Source: Pseudomonadota bacterium | Lineage (GTDB): Bacteria > Pseudomonadota > Gammaproteobacteria > Burkholderiales > Burkholderiaceae_C | Direction: 5' to 3' | Assembly: GCA_020161065.1 (NCBI GenBank) | Contig: JAIUPH010000037.1 | Span: 124,001 to 188,000 of the forward strand | Length of the DNA stretch: 64,000 nucleotides | In this document: one piece after another, positions 29,835 through 39,407 of the stretch | Position numbering within the stretch: the stretch's first letter is position 1 | Layout of the letters: every line of letters begins with the position of its first letter | Notes under the pieces: generated by a model | The model's database searches: none | The model's input: only the letters and a program-made list of their open reading frames with translations | What the model was told of the DNA's origin: nothing | Program-made: the position numbers and the translations under genes

Positions 29835-29908
29835 GACGCAACGCTGCTGTGTCATTCCACTGGCGCCCGGCCTCGCAGCCGCGGGCCCCGCTGGAATGGC
29901 ATTGCGTC
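29835..29908 (+). promoter_or_regulatory. Long imperfect hairpin in the pnp leader
   Basis: GACGCAA (29835-29841) pairs with TTGCGTC (29902-29908) and CATTCCA (29853-29859) with TGGAATG (29892-29898); the inner part is GC-rich and can pair further. It lies 45 bases before the pnp start codon. In E. coli a long rpsO-pnp hairpin is cut by RNase III and then used by PNPase to limit its own synthesis; position and shape suggest the same here. Confidence 0.6.
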
Positions 29909-29952
29909 GTGCCGAACCGCCTCCGCCACCCACCCGCAACGGAGACATCCGC

Positions 29953-32298
29953 ATGAGCATCTTCAACAAGGTCAGCAAGACCTTCCAATGGGGCCAGCAC
30001 ACCGTCACGCTGGAGACCGGCGAGATCGCCCGCCAGAGCGGCGGCGCCGTCGTCTGCAGCATCGGCGACACCGTGGTCCTGGCCACCGTGGTGGCCAAGA
30101 GCGAAGCCAAGGCGGGGCAGGACTTCTTCCCGCTGACCGTCGACTACATCGAGAAGACCTACGCCGCCGGCAAGATCCCCGGCAGCTTCTTCAAGCGCGA
30201 AGGCCGCCCCAGCGAGCTGGAGACGCTGACCAGCCGCCTGATCGACCGCCCGATCCGCCCGCTGTTCCCCGACGGCTTCTTCAACGAAGTGCAGGTCGTC
30301 GTCCACGTGCTGAGCCTGGACCCCGAGATCCAGGCCGACATCGCCGCGCTGATCGGCACCAGCGCCGCGCTGGCGATCAGCGGCATTCCGTTCAACGGGC
30401 CGGTCGGCGCCGCGCGCGTGGGCTACGTCAACGGCGAATACGTGCTGAACCCGGGCAAGGGCCAGCTCGCCGACAGCAAGCTCGACCTGGTGGTCGCCGG
30501 CACCGAAGCCGCGGTGCTGATGGTCGAATCCGAAGCCGACCAGCTCTCCGAAGAGGTGATGCTGGGCGCCGTGGTCTTCGGCCACGACCAGGGCAAGATC
30601 GCGATCGCTGCCATCAACGACCTGGTGCGCGAAGCCGGCAAGCCCGAGTGGGCCTGGCAGGCGCCGGCCAAGGACGAAGCCTTCATCGCCAAGGTCACCG
30701 CGCTGGCCGAAGACCCGCTGCGCGCGGCCTACCAGATCCGCAGCAAGCAGGCCCGCACCCAGGCCTGCCGCGACGCCTACGGCGCGACGATGAACGCGCT
30801 GAAGGCCGAAGGCGTGGAGTTCGACAGCGTCAAGGTCGAAGGCCTGCTGTTCGAGATCGAGAGCCGCATCGTGCGCGGCCAGATCCTCGCCGGCGAGCCG
30901 CGCATCGACGGCCGCGACACGCGCACCGTGCGCCCGATCGAGATCCGCTCCGGCGTGCTGCCGCGCGCCCACGGCTCGGCGCTGTTCACGCGTGGTGAAA
31001 CGCAGGCCCTGGTGGTCGCCACGCTCGGCACCGAGCGCGACGCGCAGCGCATCGACGCGCTGGCCGGCGAGTTCGAAGACCGCTTCATGCTCCACTACAA
31101 CATGCCGCCTTTCGCCACCGGCGAGACCGGCCGCGTGGGCAGCCCCAAGCGGCGCGAGATCGGCCACGGCCGGCTGGCCAAGCGCGCGCTGATCGCCGTG
31201 CTGCCGAGCAAGGAAGATTTCCCGTACACGCTGCGCGTGGTGTCGGAGATCACCGAGAGCAACGGCTCGTCGTCGATGGCCAGCGTCTGCGGCGGCTGCC
31301 TCAGCCTGATGGACGCCGGCGTGCCGATGAAGGCGCACGTGGCCGGCATCGCGATGGGCCTGATCAAGGAAGGCAACCGCTTCGCGGTGCTGACCGACAT
31401 CCTGGGCGACGAGGACCACCTGGGCGACATGGACTTCAAGGTGGCCGGCACCACCAGCGGCGTCACGGCGCTGCAGATGGACATCAAGATCCAGGGCATC
31501 ACCAAGGAAATCATGCAGGTCGCGCTGGCGCAGGCCAAGGAAGCGCGGCTGCACATCCTCGGCAAGATGGTCGACGCGGTGGGCGGCGCCAAGACCGAGG
31601 TGAGCCAGTTCGCGCCGCGCCTGTACACGATGAAGATCAACCCGGAGAAGATCCGCGACGTCATCGGCAAGGGCGGCGCCACCATCCGCGCGCTGACCGA
31701 GGAGACCGGCTGCACGATCGACATCGGCGAAGACGGCACCATCACCATCGCCAGCACCGATGCCGACAAGGCCGAGTTCGCCAAGAAGCGCATCACCGAG
31801 ATCACGGCCGAGGCCGAGATCGGCAAGGTCTACGAAGGCCCGGTGACCAAGATCCTGGACTTCGGCGCGCTGATCAACATCCTGCCCGGCAAGGACGGCC
31901 TGCTGCACATCAGCCAGATCGCGCACCAGCGCGTTGAGCGCGTCGAAGACTTCCTCAAGGAAGGCCAGGTCGTGCAGGTGAAGGTGCTGGAGACCGACGA
32001 GAAGGGCCGCATCAAGCTCAGCATGAAGGCGCTGCTCGAAAAGCCCGAGGGCTATGTCGAGCCCGAGCGCCGCGAGCGCGGCGACCGCGACGACCGCCCG
32101 CGCCGTGACCGCGACGACCGCCCCCGCCGCGACCGTGGCGACCGCGGTGATCGTGGCGAGCGCAGCGACCGCCCGCGCCGCGAATCGTTCGACGAAGGCG
32201 CGCCGCCCAGCACCGAGGCCCCGGCGCACGCCGACGGCGCGCCGGCTCCGGCCGCCGCCGCTCCGGCGACCGCGCCCGAGGCACCGAAGGCCGAATAA
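29953..32298 (+). CDS. pnp: Polyribonucleotide nucleotidyltransferase (PNPase)
   Basis: A 3'-5' phosphorolytic exoribonuclease (781 residues) active as a trimer. Domains in order: first RNase PH domain (about 5-145), helical domain (about 150-235), second RNase PH domain with [20 protein letters not shown] and the catalytic aspartates (about 320-540; [19 protein letters not shown]), KH domain (about 555-620; [14 protein letters not shown]), S1 domain (about 625-695). The last ~75 residues are an RD/RG-rich then Pro/Ala-rich tail absent from E. coli PNPase (711 residues). This basic-acidic tail is likely disordered and could bind RNA or the degradosome. Confidence 0.97.
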   Translation: MSIFNKVSKTFQWGQHTVTLETGEIARQSGGAVVCSIGDTVVLATVVAKSEAKAGQDFFPLTVDYIEKTYAAGKIPGSFFKREGRPSELETLTSRLIDRPIRPLFPDGFFNEVQVVVHVLSLDPEIQADIAALIGTSAALAISGIPFNGPVGAARVGYVNGEYVLNPGKGQLADSKLDLVVAGTEAAVLMVESEADQLSEEVMLGAVVFGHDQGKIAIAAINDLVREAGKPEWAWQAPAKDEAFIAKVTALAEDPLRAAYQIRSKQARTQACRDAYGATMNALKAEGVEFDSVKVEGLLFEIESRIVRGQILAGEPRIDGRDTRTVRPIEIRSGVLPRAHGSALFTRGETQALVVATLGTERDAQRIDALAGEFEDRFMLHYNMPPFATGETGRVGSPKRREIGHGRLAKRALIAVLPSKEDFPYTLRVVSEITESNGSSSMASVCGGCLSLMDAGVPMKAHVAGIAMGLIKEGNRFAVLTDILGDEDHLGDMDFKVAGTTSGVTALQMDIKIQGITKEIMQVALAQAKEARLHILGKMVDAVGGAKTEVSQFAPRLYTMKINPEKIRDVIGKGGATIRALTEETGCTIDIGEDGTITIASTDADKAEFAKKRITEITAEAEIGKVYEGPVTKILDFGALINILPGKDGLLHISQIAHQRVERVEDFLKEGQVVQVKVLETDEKGRIKLSMKALLEKPEGYVEPERRERGDRDDRPRRDRDDRPRRDRGDRGDRGERSDRPRRESFDEGAPPSTEAPAHADGAPAPAAAAPATAPEAPKAE
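32083..32130 (+). repeat. 24-bp tandem duplication in the pnp tail
   Basis: Two adjacent 24-base copies, each encoding DRDDRPRR, differ at two bases. They form part of the arginine/aspartate-rich C-terminal extension and are followed by further degenerate RGD-type units. Confidence 0.7.
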
Positions 32299-32318
32299 CG
32301 CCGAAAGCGCGAGACACC

Positions 32319-33305
32319 ATGCGTGCGATCGAAATCGCCCAGCCCGGCGGCCCCGAAGTGCTGCGCGAGGTGCAGCGGCCCGACCCGGCCCCGCAGCCGG
32401 GCGAGTTGCTGATCGCGGTGCAGGCCTCGGGCGTCAACCGCCCCGATGTGCTGCAACGCAAGGGCCTGTACCCGATGCCGCCCGGCGTCTCCGACCTGCC
32501 GGGGCTGGAGATCGCCGGCACCGTGAAGGCCGGCGCGGCGGCCGACCTGGCGGCCGCGGGGCTGCAGGTCGGCGACGCGGTTTGCGCGCTGGTGGCCGGC
32601 GGCGGCTACGCCGAGTTGTGCGTGGCGCCCGCCGGCCAGTGCCTGCTCGTGCCGCGCGGGCTGTCGATGGTGGAAGCGGCCAGCCTGCCGGAGACCTGCT
32701 TCACCGTCTGGCAGAACGTCTTCGAGATCGCCCGCCTGCAGCCCGGCGAGACGCTGCTGGTGCAGGGCGGCTCCAGCGGCATTGGCGTCACCGCCACGCT
32801 GCTGGCGAAGGCGCTCGGGTCGAACGTTATCGTCACCGCCGGCAGCGACGACAAGTGCGCCGCCTGCATCGCCATCGGTGCCGACCACGCGATCAACTAC
32901 CGCACGCAGGACTTCGTGGCCGAGGCCAAGCGCCTGACCGGCGGCAAGGGCGTCGACGTGGTGCTGGACATGGTGGCCGGCGACTACCTCGGCCGCGAAC
33001 TCGAATGCCTGGCCGACGACGGCCGCGTGGCCGTCATCGCGGTGCAGGGCGGCAGCAAGAGCGCCATCGATTCGGGGCTGCTGCTGCGCAAGCGGCTGGC
33101 CATCAGCGGCAGCACGCTGCGGCCGCGCAGCGTGGCCTACAAGACGGCGCTGGCCCAGGCTTTGCGCGCCAAGGTCTGGCCCCTGATCGAGAACGGGCGC
33201 ATCAAGCCGGTGATCCACCAGGTGTTCCCGGCCGCGCAGGCGGCGGCCGCGCATGCGCTGATGGAATCGAGCGCGCACGTCGGCAAGATCGTGCTGAGCT
33301 GGTAA
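32319..33305 (+). CDS. NAD(P)H:quinone oxidoreductase (QOR, zinc-free MDR family)
   Basis: The 328-residue medium-chain reductase uses NADPH to reduce quinones or similar electrophiles. The N-terminal GroES-like part has EVLREVQRPDPAPQPGE and SGVNRPDVLQRKGLYPMPPGVSDLPGLE; the Rossmann part has the AxxGxxG-type motif VQGGSSGIGVTATLLAKALG (about 145-164). The zinc-binding cysteines of alcohol dehydrogenases are missing, as in QOR/TIGR02824 proteins. It lies between pnp and tpiA, 20 and 12 bases from them, a conserved cluster in Burkholderiales. Confidence 0.9.
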   Translation: MRAIEIAQPGGPEVLREVQRPDPAPQPGELLIAVQASGVNRPDVLQRKGLYPMPPGVSDLPGLEIAGTVKAGAAADLAAAGLQVGDAVCALVAGGGYAELCVAPAGQCLLVPRGLSMVEAASLPETCFTVWQNVFEIARLQPGETLLVQGGSSGIGVTATLLAKALGSNVIVTAGSDDKCAACIAIGADHAINYRTQDFVAEAKRLTGGKGVDVVLDMVAGDYLGRELECLADDGRVAVIAVQGGSKSAIDSGLLLRKRLAISGSTLRPRSVAYKTALAQALRAKVWPLIENGRIKPVIHQVFPAAQAAAAHALMESSAHVGKIVLSW

Positions 33306-33317
33306 GGAGTGAGTGCG

Positions 33318-34058
33318 ATGCGACGCAAGCTGGTGGTGGGCAACTGGAAGATGCACGGCAGCCATGCGGCCAATGCCGAGCTGCTGGCCGCGGTGATCGG
33401 CGCGCGGCCCTACGGCTGCGACCTCGCGGTCTGCGTGCCCTATCCCTATCTGACCGAGACGGCCGCCTCGCTGGCCGGCAGCGACGTGCGCTGGGGCGCG
33501 CAGGACTGCTCGGCGCACGAGCAGGGCGCCTACACCGGCGAGGTGTCGGCGGCGATGCTGCGCGAGTTCGGCTGCCGCTACGCGATCGTCGGGCATAGCG
33601 AGCGACGTGCGTATCACGCCGAGAGCGACCTGCTGGTCGCGCAGAAGGCGCAGGCGGCGCTCGCCACCGGCATCACGCCCATCGTCTGCGTCGGCGAGAC
33701 GCTGGCCCAGCGCGAGGCCGGCGAGACCGACCTCGTCGTCAAGCGCCAGCTCGCCGCCGTGATCCATTTGCTGGCGCATTGCGCCGGCGAGATCGTCGTC
33801 GCGTACGAGCCCGTGTGGGCCATCGGCACCGGCCGCACCGCCACGCCCGAACAGGCGCAGGCCGTGCATGCGGTGCTGCGCGCACAGTTGCAGGCCGCCA
33901 CCGGCCACGGCGAGCGCATGCGCATCCTCTACGGCGGCAGCGTCAAGGCCGACAACGCGGCCACGCTGTTCGCGCAGGCCGACATCGACGGCGGCCTGAT
34001 CGGCGGCGCCTCGCTGAAGGCCGCCGACTTCATCGCCATCGCCCGCGCCGCGGGTTGA
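33318..34058 (+). CDS. tpiA: Triose-phosphate isomerase
   Basis: The glycolytic enzyme (246 residues) interconverts dihydroxyacetone phosphate and glyceraldehyde-3-phosphate. It has the catalytic Lys in VVGNWKMHG (about residue 11), the electrophile His in IVGHSERR (about 93), Glu in [12 protein letters not shown] (about 162) and the phosphate loop [10 protein letters not shown]. The ATG at 33318 is chosen because AAGGAG lies 8 bases upstream; an in-frame GTG at 33309 falls within that site. secG follows 33 bases later. Confidence 0.97.
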   Translation: MRRKLVVGNWKMHGSHAANAELLAAVIGARPYGCDLAVCVPYPYLTETAASLAGSDVRWGAQDCSAHEQGAYTGEVSAAMLREFGCRYAIVGHSERRAYHAESDLLVAQKAQAALATGITPIVCVGETLAQREAGETDLVVKRQLAAVIHLLAHCAGEIVVAYEPVWAIGTGRTATPEQAQAVHAVLRAQLQAATGHGERMRILYGGSVKADNAATLFAQADIDGGLIGGASLKAADFIAIARAAG

Positions 34059-34091
34059 TCGACTGGCCCGTTTCCCGGAGAACTCTCAGTT

Positions 34092-34517
34092 ATGCAGATC
34101 TGGATGACCCTCGTGCTTGCGCTGCAGTTGCTGTCGGCGCTGGCGATGATCGGCCTCGTGCTGATCCAGCACGGCAAGGGCGCGGACATGGGCGCCTCGT
34201 TCGGCAGCGGTGCCTCGGGCAGCCTGTTCGGCGCCACCGGCAGCGCCAACTTCCTGTCGCGCTCGACGGCGGCCTGTGCCACCGTTTTCTTCGTCAGCAC
34301 GCTGGCGCTGGCGCTGATGTCCAACGCCGGCAGCAACCGCGCCGCCAACAGCGGCGGCACCGTGCTCGACCGCCCGGCAGCTGCCGCCAGCGCCGCCGTG
34401 CCGGCCACCGCGCCGGCCTTGCCGAGCGGCGTGCCGATGCCGGCGGCCACCACCCGTACGGAACCGGCGGCGGCGCCCGCCGCGGCTTCGGCGCCGGCGG
34501 CCGCGGCCAGCCAGTGA
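34092..34517 (+). CDS. secG: Preprotein translocase subunit SecG
   Basis: A small inner-membrane subunit of the SecYEG channel (141 residues). It has two membrane segments (about 3-25 and 58-77) and the conserved cytoplasmic loop LIQHGKGADMGASFGSGASGSLFGATGSANFL. The Ala/Pro-rich tail after residue 80 makes it longer than the E. coli protein (110). GGAG precedes the ATG by 10 bases. The tpiA-secG-tRNA-Leu-nuoA order is the usual one in Burkholderiales. Confidence 0.96.
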   Translation: MQIWMTLVLALQLLSALAMIGLVLIQHGKGADMGASFGSGASGSLFGATGSANFLSRSTAACATVFFVSTLALALMSNAGSNRAANSGGTVLDRPAAAASAAVPATAPALPSGVPMPAATTRTEPAAAPAAASAPAAAASQ

Positions 34518-34532
34518 CGAGGGGCCTCGGGT

Positions 34533-34551
34533 CAGGGAAGTCCCTGGTTTT
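34533..34551 (+). terminator. Probable terminator of secG
   Basis: CAGGG, loop AAGT, CCCTG, then GTTTT, 15 bases after the secG stop codon. The stem is short (5 bp), so read-through is possible. Confidence 0.5.
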
Positions 34552-34628
34552 GAGGCTAGAATTTCCAGTCGTTCGACGAGCCAACCTCATGCCGTCGAAC
34601 GTTGCCGCGCAAGCGGTTTTCACGTCCT

Positions 34629-34713
34629 GCCGACGTGGTGAAATTGGTAGACACGCTATCTTGAGGGGGTAGTGGCGAAAGCTGTGCGAGTTCGAGTCTC
34701 GCCGTCGGCACCA
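34629..34713 (+). tRNA. tRNA-Leu(GAG)
   Basis: 85 nucleotides including an encoded CCA. The acceptor stem GCCGACG/CGTCGGC is perfect, with discriminator A. The D-arm begins TGGTGAAATTGGTAGACAC, typical of leucine tRNAs; the anticodon arm CTATC-TTGAGGG-GGTAG carries GAG, followed by a long variable arm and the T-arm GAGTTCGAGTCTC. It decodes CUC/CUU. It sits between secG and nuoA. Between it and nuoA (131 bases) I see a CCGCC-AA-GGCGG hairpin and a T-run near 34791 but no clear nuo promoter. Confidence 0.97.
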
Positions 34714-34844
34714 ACGATCGGATGAAGGGTTTGATCGGGCAGGTCAGCGCGTCCCGAGGGCACCGCCAAGGCGGGGTCCGGCAGGCGCGCTTTTTTACGG
34801 CCGGATCGCACCTGACGTTGAACTGACTGCGAGTTGACGACGCC

Positions 34845-35204
34845 ATGGATCTGCAACCCTACGTGCCCGTGATCCTGTTCATCCTGGTCGGCGTGGCGGT
34901 CGGCGTGCTGCCGCAGGTGCTGGGCTTCGTGTTCGGCCCCAACCGGCCCGACCCGGCGAAGAACAGCCCCTACGAATGCGGCTTCGACGCCTTCGAGGAC
35001 GCGCGCATGAAGTTCGACGTGCGCTACTACCTCGTGGCCATCCTGTTCATCCTGTTCGACCTCGAGATCGCCTTCCTCTTTCCGTGGGCGGTGTCGCTGC
35101 GCGACATCGGCGCGTCAGGCTTCTGGGCCATGATGCTGTTCCTCGCCATCCTCGTCGTGGGCTTCGTCTACGAGTGGAAAAAGGGCGCCTTGGATTGGGA
35201 GTGA
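34845..35204 (+). CDS. nuoA: NADH-quinone oxidoreductase subunit A
   Basis: The 119-residue membrane subunit of complex I has three membrane segments (about 8-30, 62-84, 90-110). The conserved loop [20 protein letters not shown] holds the quinone-gate cysteine (about residue 45), and [11 protein letters not shown] is invariant in the family. It heads the 14-gene nuo operon, which runs without gaps in the order A to N. nuoB begins directly after its stop codon. Confidence 0.97.
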   Translation: MDLQPYVPVILFILVGVAVGVLPQVLGFVFGPNRPDPAKNSPYECGFDAFEDARMKFDVRYYLVAILFILFDLEIAFLFPWAVSLRDIGASGFWAMMLFLAILVVGFVYEWKKGALDWE

Positions 35205-35207
35205 ATG

Positions 35208-35684
35208 ATGGGCATTGAAGGCGTTCTGAAAGAAGGCTTCGTCACCACCTCGGTCGACACGCTGATCAACTGGTCGAAGACCGGCTCGCTGTGGCCGATG
35301 ACCTTCGGCCTGGCCTGCTGCGCGGTGGAGATGATGCACGCCGGCGCGGCGCGCTACGACATCGACCGCTTCGGCATGCTGTTCCGTCCCAGCCCGCGGC
35401 AGAGCGATTTGATGATCGTGGCCGGCACGCTGTGCAACAAGATGGCGCCGGCGCTGCGCAAGGTCTACGACCAGATGGCCGAGCCGCGCTGGGTGCTGAG
35501 CATGGGCTCGTGCGCCAACGGCGGCGGCTACTACCACTACAGCTACAGCGTGGTGCGCGGCTGCGACCGCATCGTGCCGGTGGACGTCTACGTGCCGGGC
35601 TGTCCGCCCACGGCCGAGGCGCTGCTCTACGGCATCCTGCAGCTGCAGGCCAAGATCCGCCGCGAGAACACCATCGCCCGCTGA
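35208..35684 (+). CDS. nuoB: NADH-quinone oxidoreductase subunit B
   Basis: The 158-residue subunit holds the terminal Fe-S cluster N2, which passes electrons to ubiquinone. Ligands are the adjacent pair in [10 protein letters not shown] (about 37-38), the cysteine in [13 protein letters not shown] (about 102) and [11 protein letters not shown] (about 132). Two ATG codons stand in tandem at 35205 and 35208; the second is better spaced from GGGAG and gives the family N-terminus [15 protein letters not shown]. Confidence 0.97.
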   Translation: MGIEGVLKEGFVTTSVDTLINWSKTGSLWPMTFGLACCAVEMMHAGAARYDIDRFGMLFRPSPRQSDLMIVAGTLCNKMAPALRKVYDQMAEPRWVLSMGSCANGGGYYHYSYSVVRGCDRIVPVDVYVPGCPPTAEALLYGILQLQAKIRRENTIAR

Positions 35685-35694
35685 AGACCCGGCC

Positions 35695-36294
35695 ATGACA
35701 CAAAGACTCGACAAGCTGCAGGCGGCGCTGGAAGCGGTGCTGGGCGACGCCATCCGGCAACTCGTGCGCGAGCGCGGCGAGATCACCATCACCGTCGCCG
35801 CCGAGCGCTACCTCGCCACCGCGCGAACCCTGCGCGACGACCCGCGGCTGCGCTTCGAGCAGTTGATCGACCTGTGCGGCGTCGACTACTCCGACTACCG
35901 CAACCGGCCCTGGGAGGGCCTGCGCTTCTGCGTCGTCTCGCACCTGCTGTCGATCACCCACAACTGGCGGGTGCGGCTGAAGGTCTTCGCGCCCGACGAC
36001 GATCTGCCCGAGGTGGCCTCGCTGACCGAGGTCTGGAATTCCGCCAACTGGTTCGAGCGCGAGGCCTTCGACCTCTACGGCATCTTGTTCGACGGCCACG
36101 TCGACCTGCGCCGCATCCTCACCGATTACGGCTTCATCGGCCACCCGATGCGCAAGGACTTCCCGGTCTCCGGCCAGGTCGAGATGATCTACGACGCCGA
36201 GGCCCGCCGCGTGGTCTACCAGCCGGTGTCGATCGAGCCGCGCGAGAACACGCCGCGCGTGGTGCGTGAAGACAACTACGGCGGCTTGCACTGA
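35695..36294 (+). CDS. nuoC: NADH-quinone oxidoreductase subunit C
   Basis: The 199-residue peripheral subunit (30-kDa type) of the Q module. It ends with the conserved segment [17 protein letters not shown], then [25 protein letters not shown] (about 115-155). nuoC and nuoD are separate genes here, unlike the fused nuoCD of E. coli. nuoD begins one base after its stop. Confidence 0.97.
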   Translation: MTQRLDKLQAALEAVLGDAIRQLVRERGEITITVAAERYLATARTLRDDPRLRFEQLIDLCGVDYSDYRNRPWEGLRFCVVSHLLSITHNWRVRLKVFAPDDDLPEVASLTEVWNSANWFEREAFDLYGILFDGHVDLRRILTDYGFIGHPMRKDFPVSGQVEMIYDAEARRVVYQPVSIEPRENTPRVVREDNYGGLH

Positions 36295-36295
36295 C

Positions 36296-37549
36296 ATGGC
36301 CGAGATCAAGAACTACACGCTCAACTTCGGTCCCCAGCACCCGGCTGCGCACGGCGTGCTGCGGCTGGTGCTGGAACTCGACGGCGAGGTCATCCAGCGC
36401 GCCGACCCGCACATCGGGCTGCTGCACCGCGCCACCGAGAAGCTGGCCGAGACCAAGACCTTCATCCAGAGCCTGCCGTACATGGACCGCCTCGACTACG
36501 TGTCGATGATGTCCAACGAGCACGCCTACTGCCTGGCGATCGAGAAGCTGCTGGGCATCGAGGTGCCGATCCGCGCGCAGTACATCCGCGTGATGTTCTC
36601 CGAGCTGACGCGGCTGCTCAACCACCTGCTGTGGCTGGGCGCGCACGGCCTCGACTGCGGGGCGATGAACATCCTCATCTACTGCTTCCGCGAGCGCGAG
36701 GACATCTTCGACATGTACGAGGCGGTGTCGGGCGCGCGCATGCACGCGGCCTACTTCCGCCCCGGCGGCGTCTACCGCGACCTGCCAGAGCGCATGGCGC
36801 AGTACCAGGCCAGCCGCATCCACAACCAGAAGGCGGTGGACGGACTCAACAAGAACCGCCAGGGCACGCTGCTCGACTTCATCGAAGACTTCTGCGAGCG
36901 CTTCCCGGCCAACGTCGACGACTACGAGACGCTGCTCACCGACAACCGCATCTGGAAGCAGCGCACCGTGGGCGTCGGCGTGGTCACGCCCGAGCGCGCG
37001 CTCAACCTCGGCCTCACCGGCCCGATGCTGCGCGGCAGCGGCATCGCCTGGGACCTGCGCAAGCATCAGCCCTACGAGGTCTACGACCAGATGGACTTCG
37101 ACGTGCCGGTCGGCGTCAACGGCGACACCTACGACCGCTACCTGGTGCGCATCGAGGAGATGCGCCAGGCCAACCGCATCATCCGGCAATGCGTGCAGTG
37201 GCTGCGCGCCAACCCGGGCCCGGTGATCATCGACAACCACAAGGTGGCGCCGCCGCCGCGCGTGGACATGAAGTCCAGCATGGAAGAGCTGATCCACCAC
37301 TTCAAGCTCTTCACCGAAGGCTTCCACGTGCCCGAAGGCGAAGCCTACGCGGCGGTGGAGCATCCGAAGGGCGAGTTCGGCATCTACCTGATCAGCGACG
37401 GCGCCAACAAGCCCTACCGGCTGAAGATCCGCCCGCCCGGCTTCGCGCACCTGGCCGCGCTGGACGAGATGGCGCGCGGCCACATGATTGCGGACGCGGT
37501 GGCGATCATCGGCACCATGGACATCGTGTTCGGCGAGATCGATCGATGA
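36296..37549 (+). CDS. nuoD: NADH-quinone oxidoreductase subunit D
   Basis: The 417-residue 49-kDa-type subunit forms the quinone-binding site with NuoB. It keeps [22 protein letters not shown] with the quinone-site His (about residue 16), [16 protein letters not shown], and the C-terminal FGEIDR. The ATG at 36296 is chosen over an upstream in-frame extension because it gives the standard start [16 protein letters not shown]. It overlaps nuoE by four bases (ATGA). Confidence 0.97.
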   Translation: MAEIKNYTLNFGPQHPAAHGVLRLVLELDGEVIQRADPHIGLLHRATEKLAETKTFIQSLPYMDRLDYVSMMSNEHAYCLAIEKLLGIEVPIRAQYIRVMFSELTRLLNHLLWLGAHGLDCGAMNILIYCFREREDIFDMYEAVSGARMHAAYFRPGGVYRDLPERMAQYQASRIHNQKAVDGLNKNRQGTLLDFIEDFCERFPANVDDYETLLTDNRIWKQRTVGVGVVTPERALNLGLTGPMLRGSGIAWDLRKHQPYEVYDQMDFDVPVGVNGDTYDRYLVRIEEMRQANRIIRQCVQWLRANPGPVIIDNHKVAPPPRVDMKSSMEELIHHFKLFTEGFHVPEGEAYAAVEHPKGEFGIYLISDGANKPYRLKIRPPGFAHLAALDEMARGHMIADAVAIIGTMDIVFGEIDR

Positions 37550-38028
37550 ACTTCAGCGAACAAACCCTGGCGCGCTTCGCCCAGGAAGTGGCCAAGTACC
37601 CCGCCGACCAGAAGCAGTCGGCCGTGATGGCCTGCCTGGCCATCGTGCAGCACGAGCACGGCCACGTCTCGCCCGAGGCCGAGGAAGGCATCGCCCAGGT
37701 GCTGGGCATGCCGCCGATCGCCGTGCACGAGGTGACCAGCTTCTACAACATGTACAACCAGCAGCCGGTGGGCAAGTTCAAGCTCAACGTCTGCACCAAC
37801 CTGCCGTGCCAGTTGCGCCACGGCCAGGCGGCGCTGGACCACCTGTGCCACACGCTCGGCGTGGAGCCCTACGGCACCACCGCCGACGGCCGCATCACCG
37901 TGCAGCCCAGCGAATGCCTGGGCGCCTGCGCCGACGCGCCGGTGCTGCTGGTCAACGACCGCCAGATGCTGAGCTTCATGACCGGGCCGCGGCTGGACGA
38001 GTTGATCGACACCTTGAAGAAGGCCTGA
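37546..38028 (+). CDS. nuoE: NADH-quinone oxidoreductase subunit E
   Basis: The 160-residue 24-kDa-type subunit has a thioredoxin-like fold binding the [2Fe-2S] cluster N1a. Ligands are in [12 protein letters not shown] (about 83 and 88) and [16 protein letters not shown] (about 124 and 128). It belongs to the NADH-dehydrogenase module with NuoF and NuoG. The start overlaps the nuoD stop, indicating coupled translation. Confidence 0.97.
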   Translation: MNFSEQTLARFAQEVAKYPADQKQSAVMACLAIVQHEHGHVSPEAEEGIAQVLGMPPIAVHEVTSFYNMYNQQPVGKFKLNVCTNLPCQLRHGQAALDHLCHTLGVEPYGTTADGRITVQPSECLGACADAPVLLVNDRQMLSFMTGPRLDELIDTLKKA

Positions 38029-38031
38029 GGC

Positions 38032-39390
38032 ATGACCGCGCAGCTCGATCTCTCCAGGTTCCAGGCCACCGGCGCCGAGACCTGCTTCCACGGCCGCCAC
38101 ATCAACCCGCAGATCTATGCCGGCCTCGACGGCCGCAACTGGCGGCTGGCCGACTACGTGCAACGCGGCGGTTATGCCGCGCTGAAGAAGATCCTCGGCC
38201 ACGGCCCGCAAGGCGCCGACGGCGCGATGACGCCCGACCAGGTGATCGCCGAGGTCAAGCTCAGCGCCTTGCGCGGCCGCGGCGGCGCCGGCTTTCCCAG
38301 CGGGCTGAAGTGGAGCTTCATGCCGCGCGCCTTTCCCGGGCCGAAGTACCTGGTGTGCAACAGCGACGAAGGCGAGCCCGGCACCTGCAAGGACCGCGAC
38401 ATCCTGCGCTACAACCCGCACATCGTGATCGAGGGCATGGCCATCGCCGCCTACGCGATGGGCGTGAAGACGGCCTACAACTACATCCACGGCGAGATCT
38501 TCGAGGTCTACCAGCGCTTCGAAGAAGCGCTGGACGAAGCGCGCGCCGCCGGCCTGCTGGGCGACAAGATCCTCGGCAGCGAGTTCAGCTTCCAGCTGCA
38601 CGCCCACCACGGCTTCGGCGCCTACATCTGCGGCGAAGAGACCGCCTTGCTTGAATCGTTGGAAGGCAAGAAGGGCCAGCCGCGCTTCAAGCCGCCGTTC
38701 CCGGCCAGCTTCGGCCTCTACGGCAAGCCGACGACGATCAACAACACCGAGACCTTCGCCGCGGTGCCGTGGATCATCAACCACGGCGGCCAGGCCTACC
38801 TGGAGTGCGGCAAGCCCAACAACGGCGGCACCAAGATCTTCTCGGTGGTCGCCGTAGTATTAAAAAAAAAAAACTTCGAGATCCCGCTGGGAACGCCGTT
38901 TGCCAAGCTGCTGGAACTGGCCGGCGGCGTGAAGGGCGGGGCGCTGAAGGCGGTGATTCCCGGCGGCTCGTCGGCGCCGGTGCTGCCGGCCAAGCTGATG
39001 ATGGAGCTGACGATGGACTACGACGCCATCGCCAAGGCCGGCTCGATGCTGGGCTCCGGCGCGGTGATCGTGATGAACGAATCGCGCTGCATGGTCAAGA
39101 GCCTGCTGCGCCTGTCGTACTTCTACCAGCACGAAAGCTGCGGCCAGTGCACGCCCTGCCGCGAAGGCACCGGCTGGCTGTGGCGGCTGGTCGACCGCAT
39201 CGAGCATGGCAAGGGCCGCCCGGAAGACCTGGAACTGCTGGACTCGGTGGCCGAGAACATCAAGGGCCGCACCATCTGCGCCTTGGGCGACGCCGCGGCG
39301 ATGCCGGTGCAAGGCATGCTCAAGCACTTCCGCGACGAGTTCGTCCACCACGTCGAACACAAGACCTGCAAGGTCGCCCAGCCGGCCTGA
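38032..39390 (+). CDS. nuoF: NADH-quinone oxidoreductase subunit F (with a suspect internal segment)
   Basis: The 452-residue 51-kDa-type subunit binds NADH, FMN and cluster N3. It has the FMN/NADH loops [14 protein letters not shown] (about 81-94) and [17 protein letters not shown], the stretch [20 protein letters not shown] and the N3 ligands [15 protein letters not shown]. Residues 274-280 read AVVLKKK, where relatives have a sequence like GDVERPG; this is encoded by an adapter-like stretch with 12 A in a row and is probably an assembly artefact (see 38841-38873). The frame and length are preserved, so the rest of the protein is intact. Confidence 0.95.
   Translation: MTAQLDLSRFQATGAETCFHGRHINPQIYAGLDGRNWRLADYVQRGGYAALKKILGHGPQGADGAMTPDQVIAEVKLSALRGRGGAGFPSGLKWSFMPRAFPGPKYLVCNSDEGEPGTCKDRDILRYNPHIVIEGMAIAAYAMGVKTAYNYIHGEIFEVYQRFEEALDEARAAGLLGDKILGSEFSFQLHAHHGFGAYICGEETALLESLEGKKGQPRFKPPFPASFGLYGKPTTINNTETFAAVPWIINHGGQAYLECGKPNNGGTKIFSVVAVVLKKKNFEIPLGTPFAKLLELAGGVKGGALKAVIPGGSSAPVLPAKLMMELTMDYDAIAKAGSMLGSGAVIVMNESRCMVKSLLRLSYFYQHESCGQCTPCREGTGWLWRLVDRIEHGKGRPEDLELLDSVAENIKGRTICALGDAAAMPVQGMLKHFRDEFVHHVEHKTCKVAQPA
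38841..38873 (+). other. Suspected Illumina adapter/poly-A sequence inside nuoF
   Basis: CTCGGTGGTCGCCGTA (38841-38856) matches 16 bases of the reverse complement of the Illumina universal adapter, which continues TCATT and then poly-A in reads that run past the insert. Here GTATT and a 12-base A run (38862-38873) follow. A run of 12 A is alien to this GC-rich gene and encodes an AVVLKKK block not expected in NuoF. The first ~11 bases (CTCGGTGGTCG) could be native and would explain why the adapter joined here. Confidence 0.8.
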
Positions 39391-39407
39391 CGGCGCCAAC
39401 CGACACC

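Noticed and set aside
38862-38873. Poly-A run in nuoF as a programmed slippage site
   Set aside because: The frame is complete without slippage, the neighbouring bases match a sequencing adapter, and NuoF relatives have no lysine block here. An artefact is the simpler explanation.
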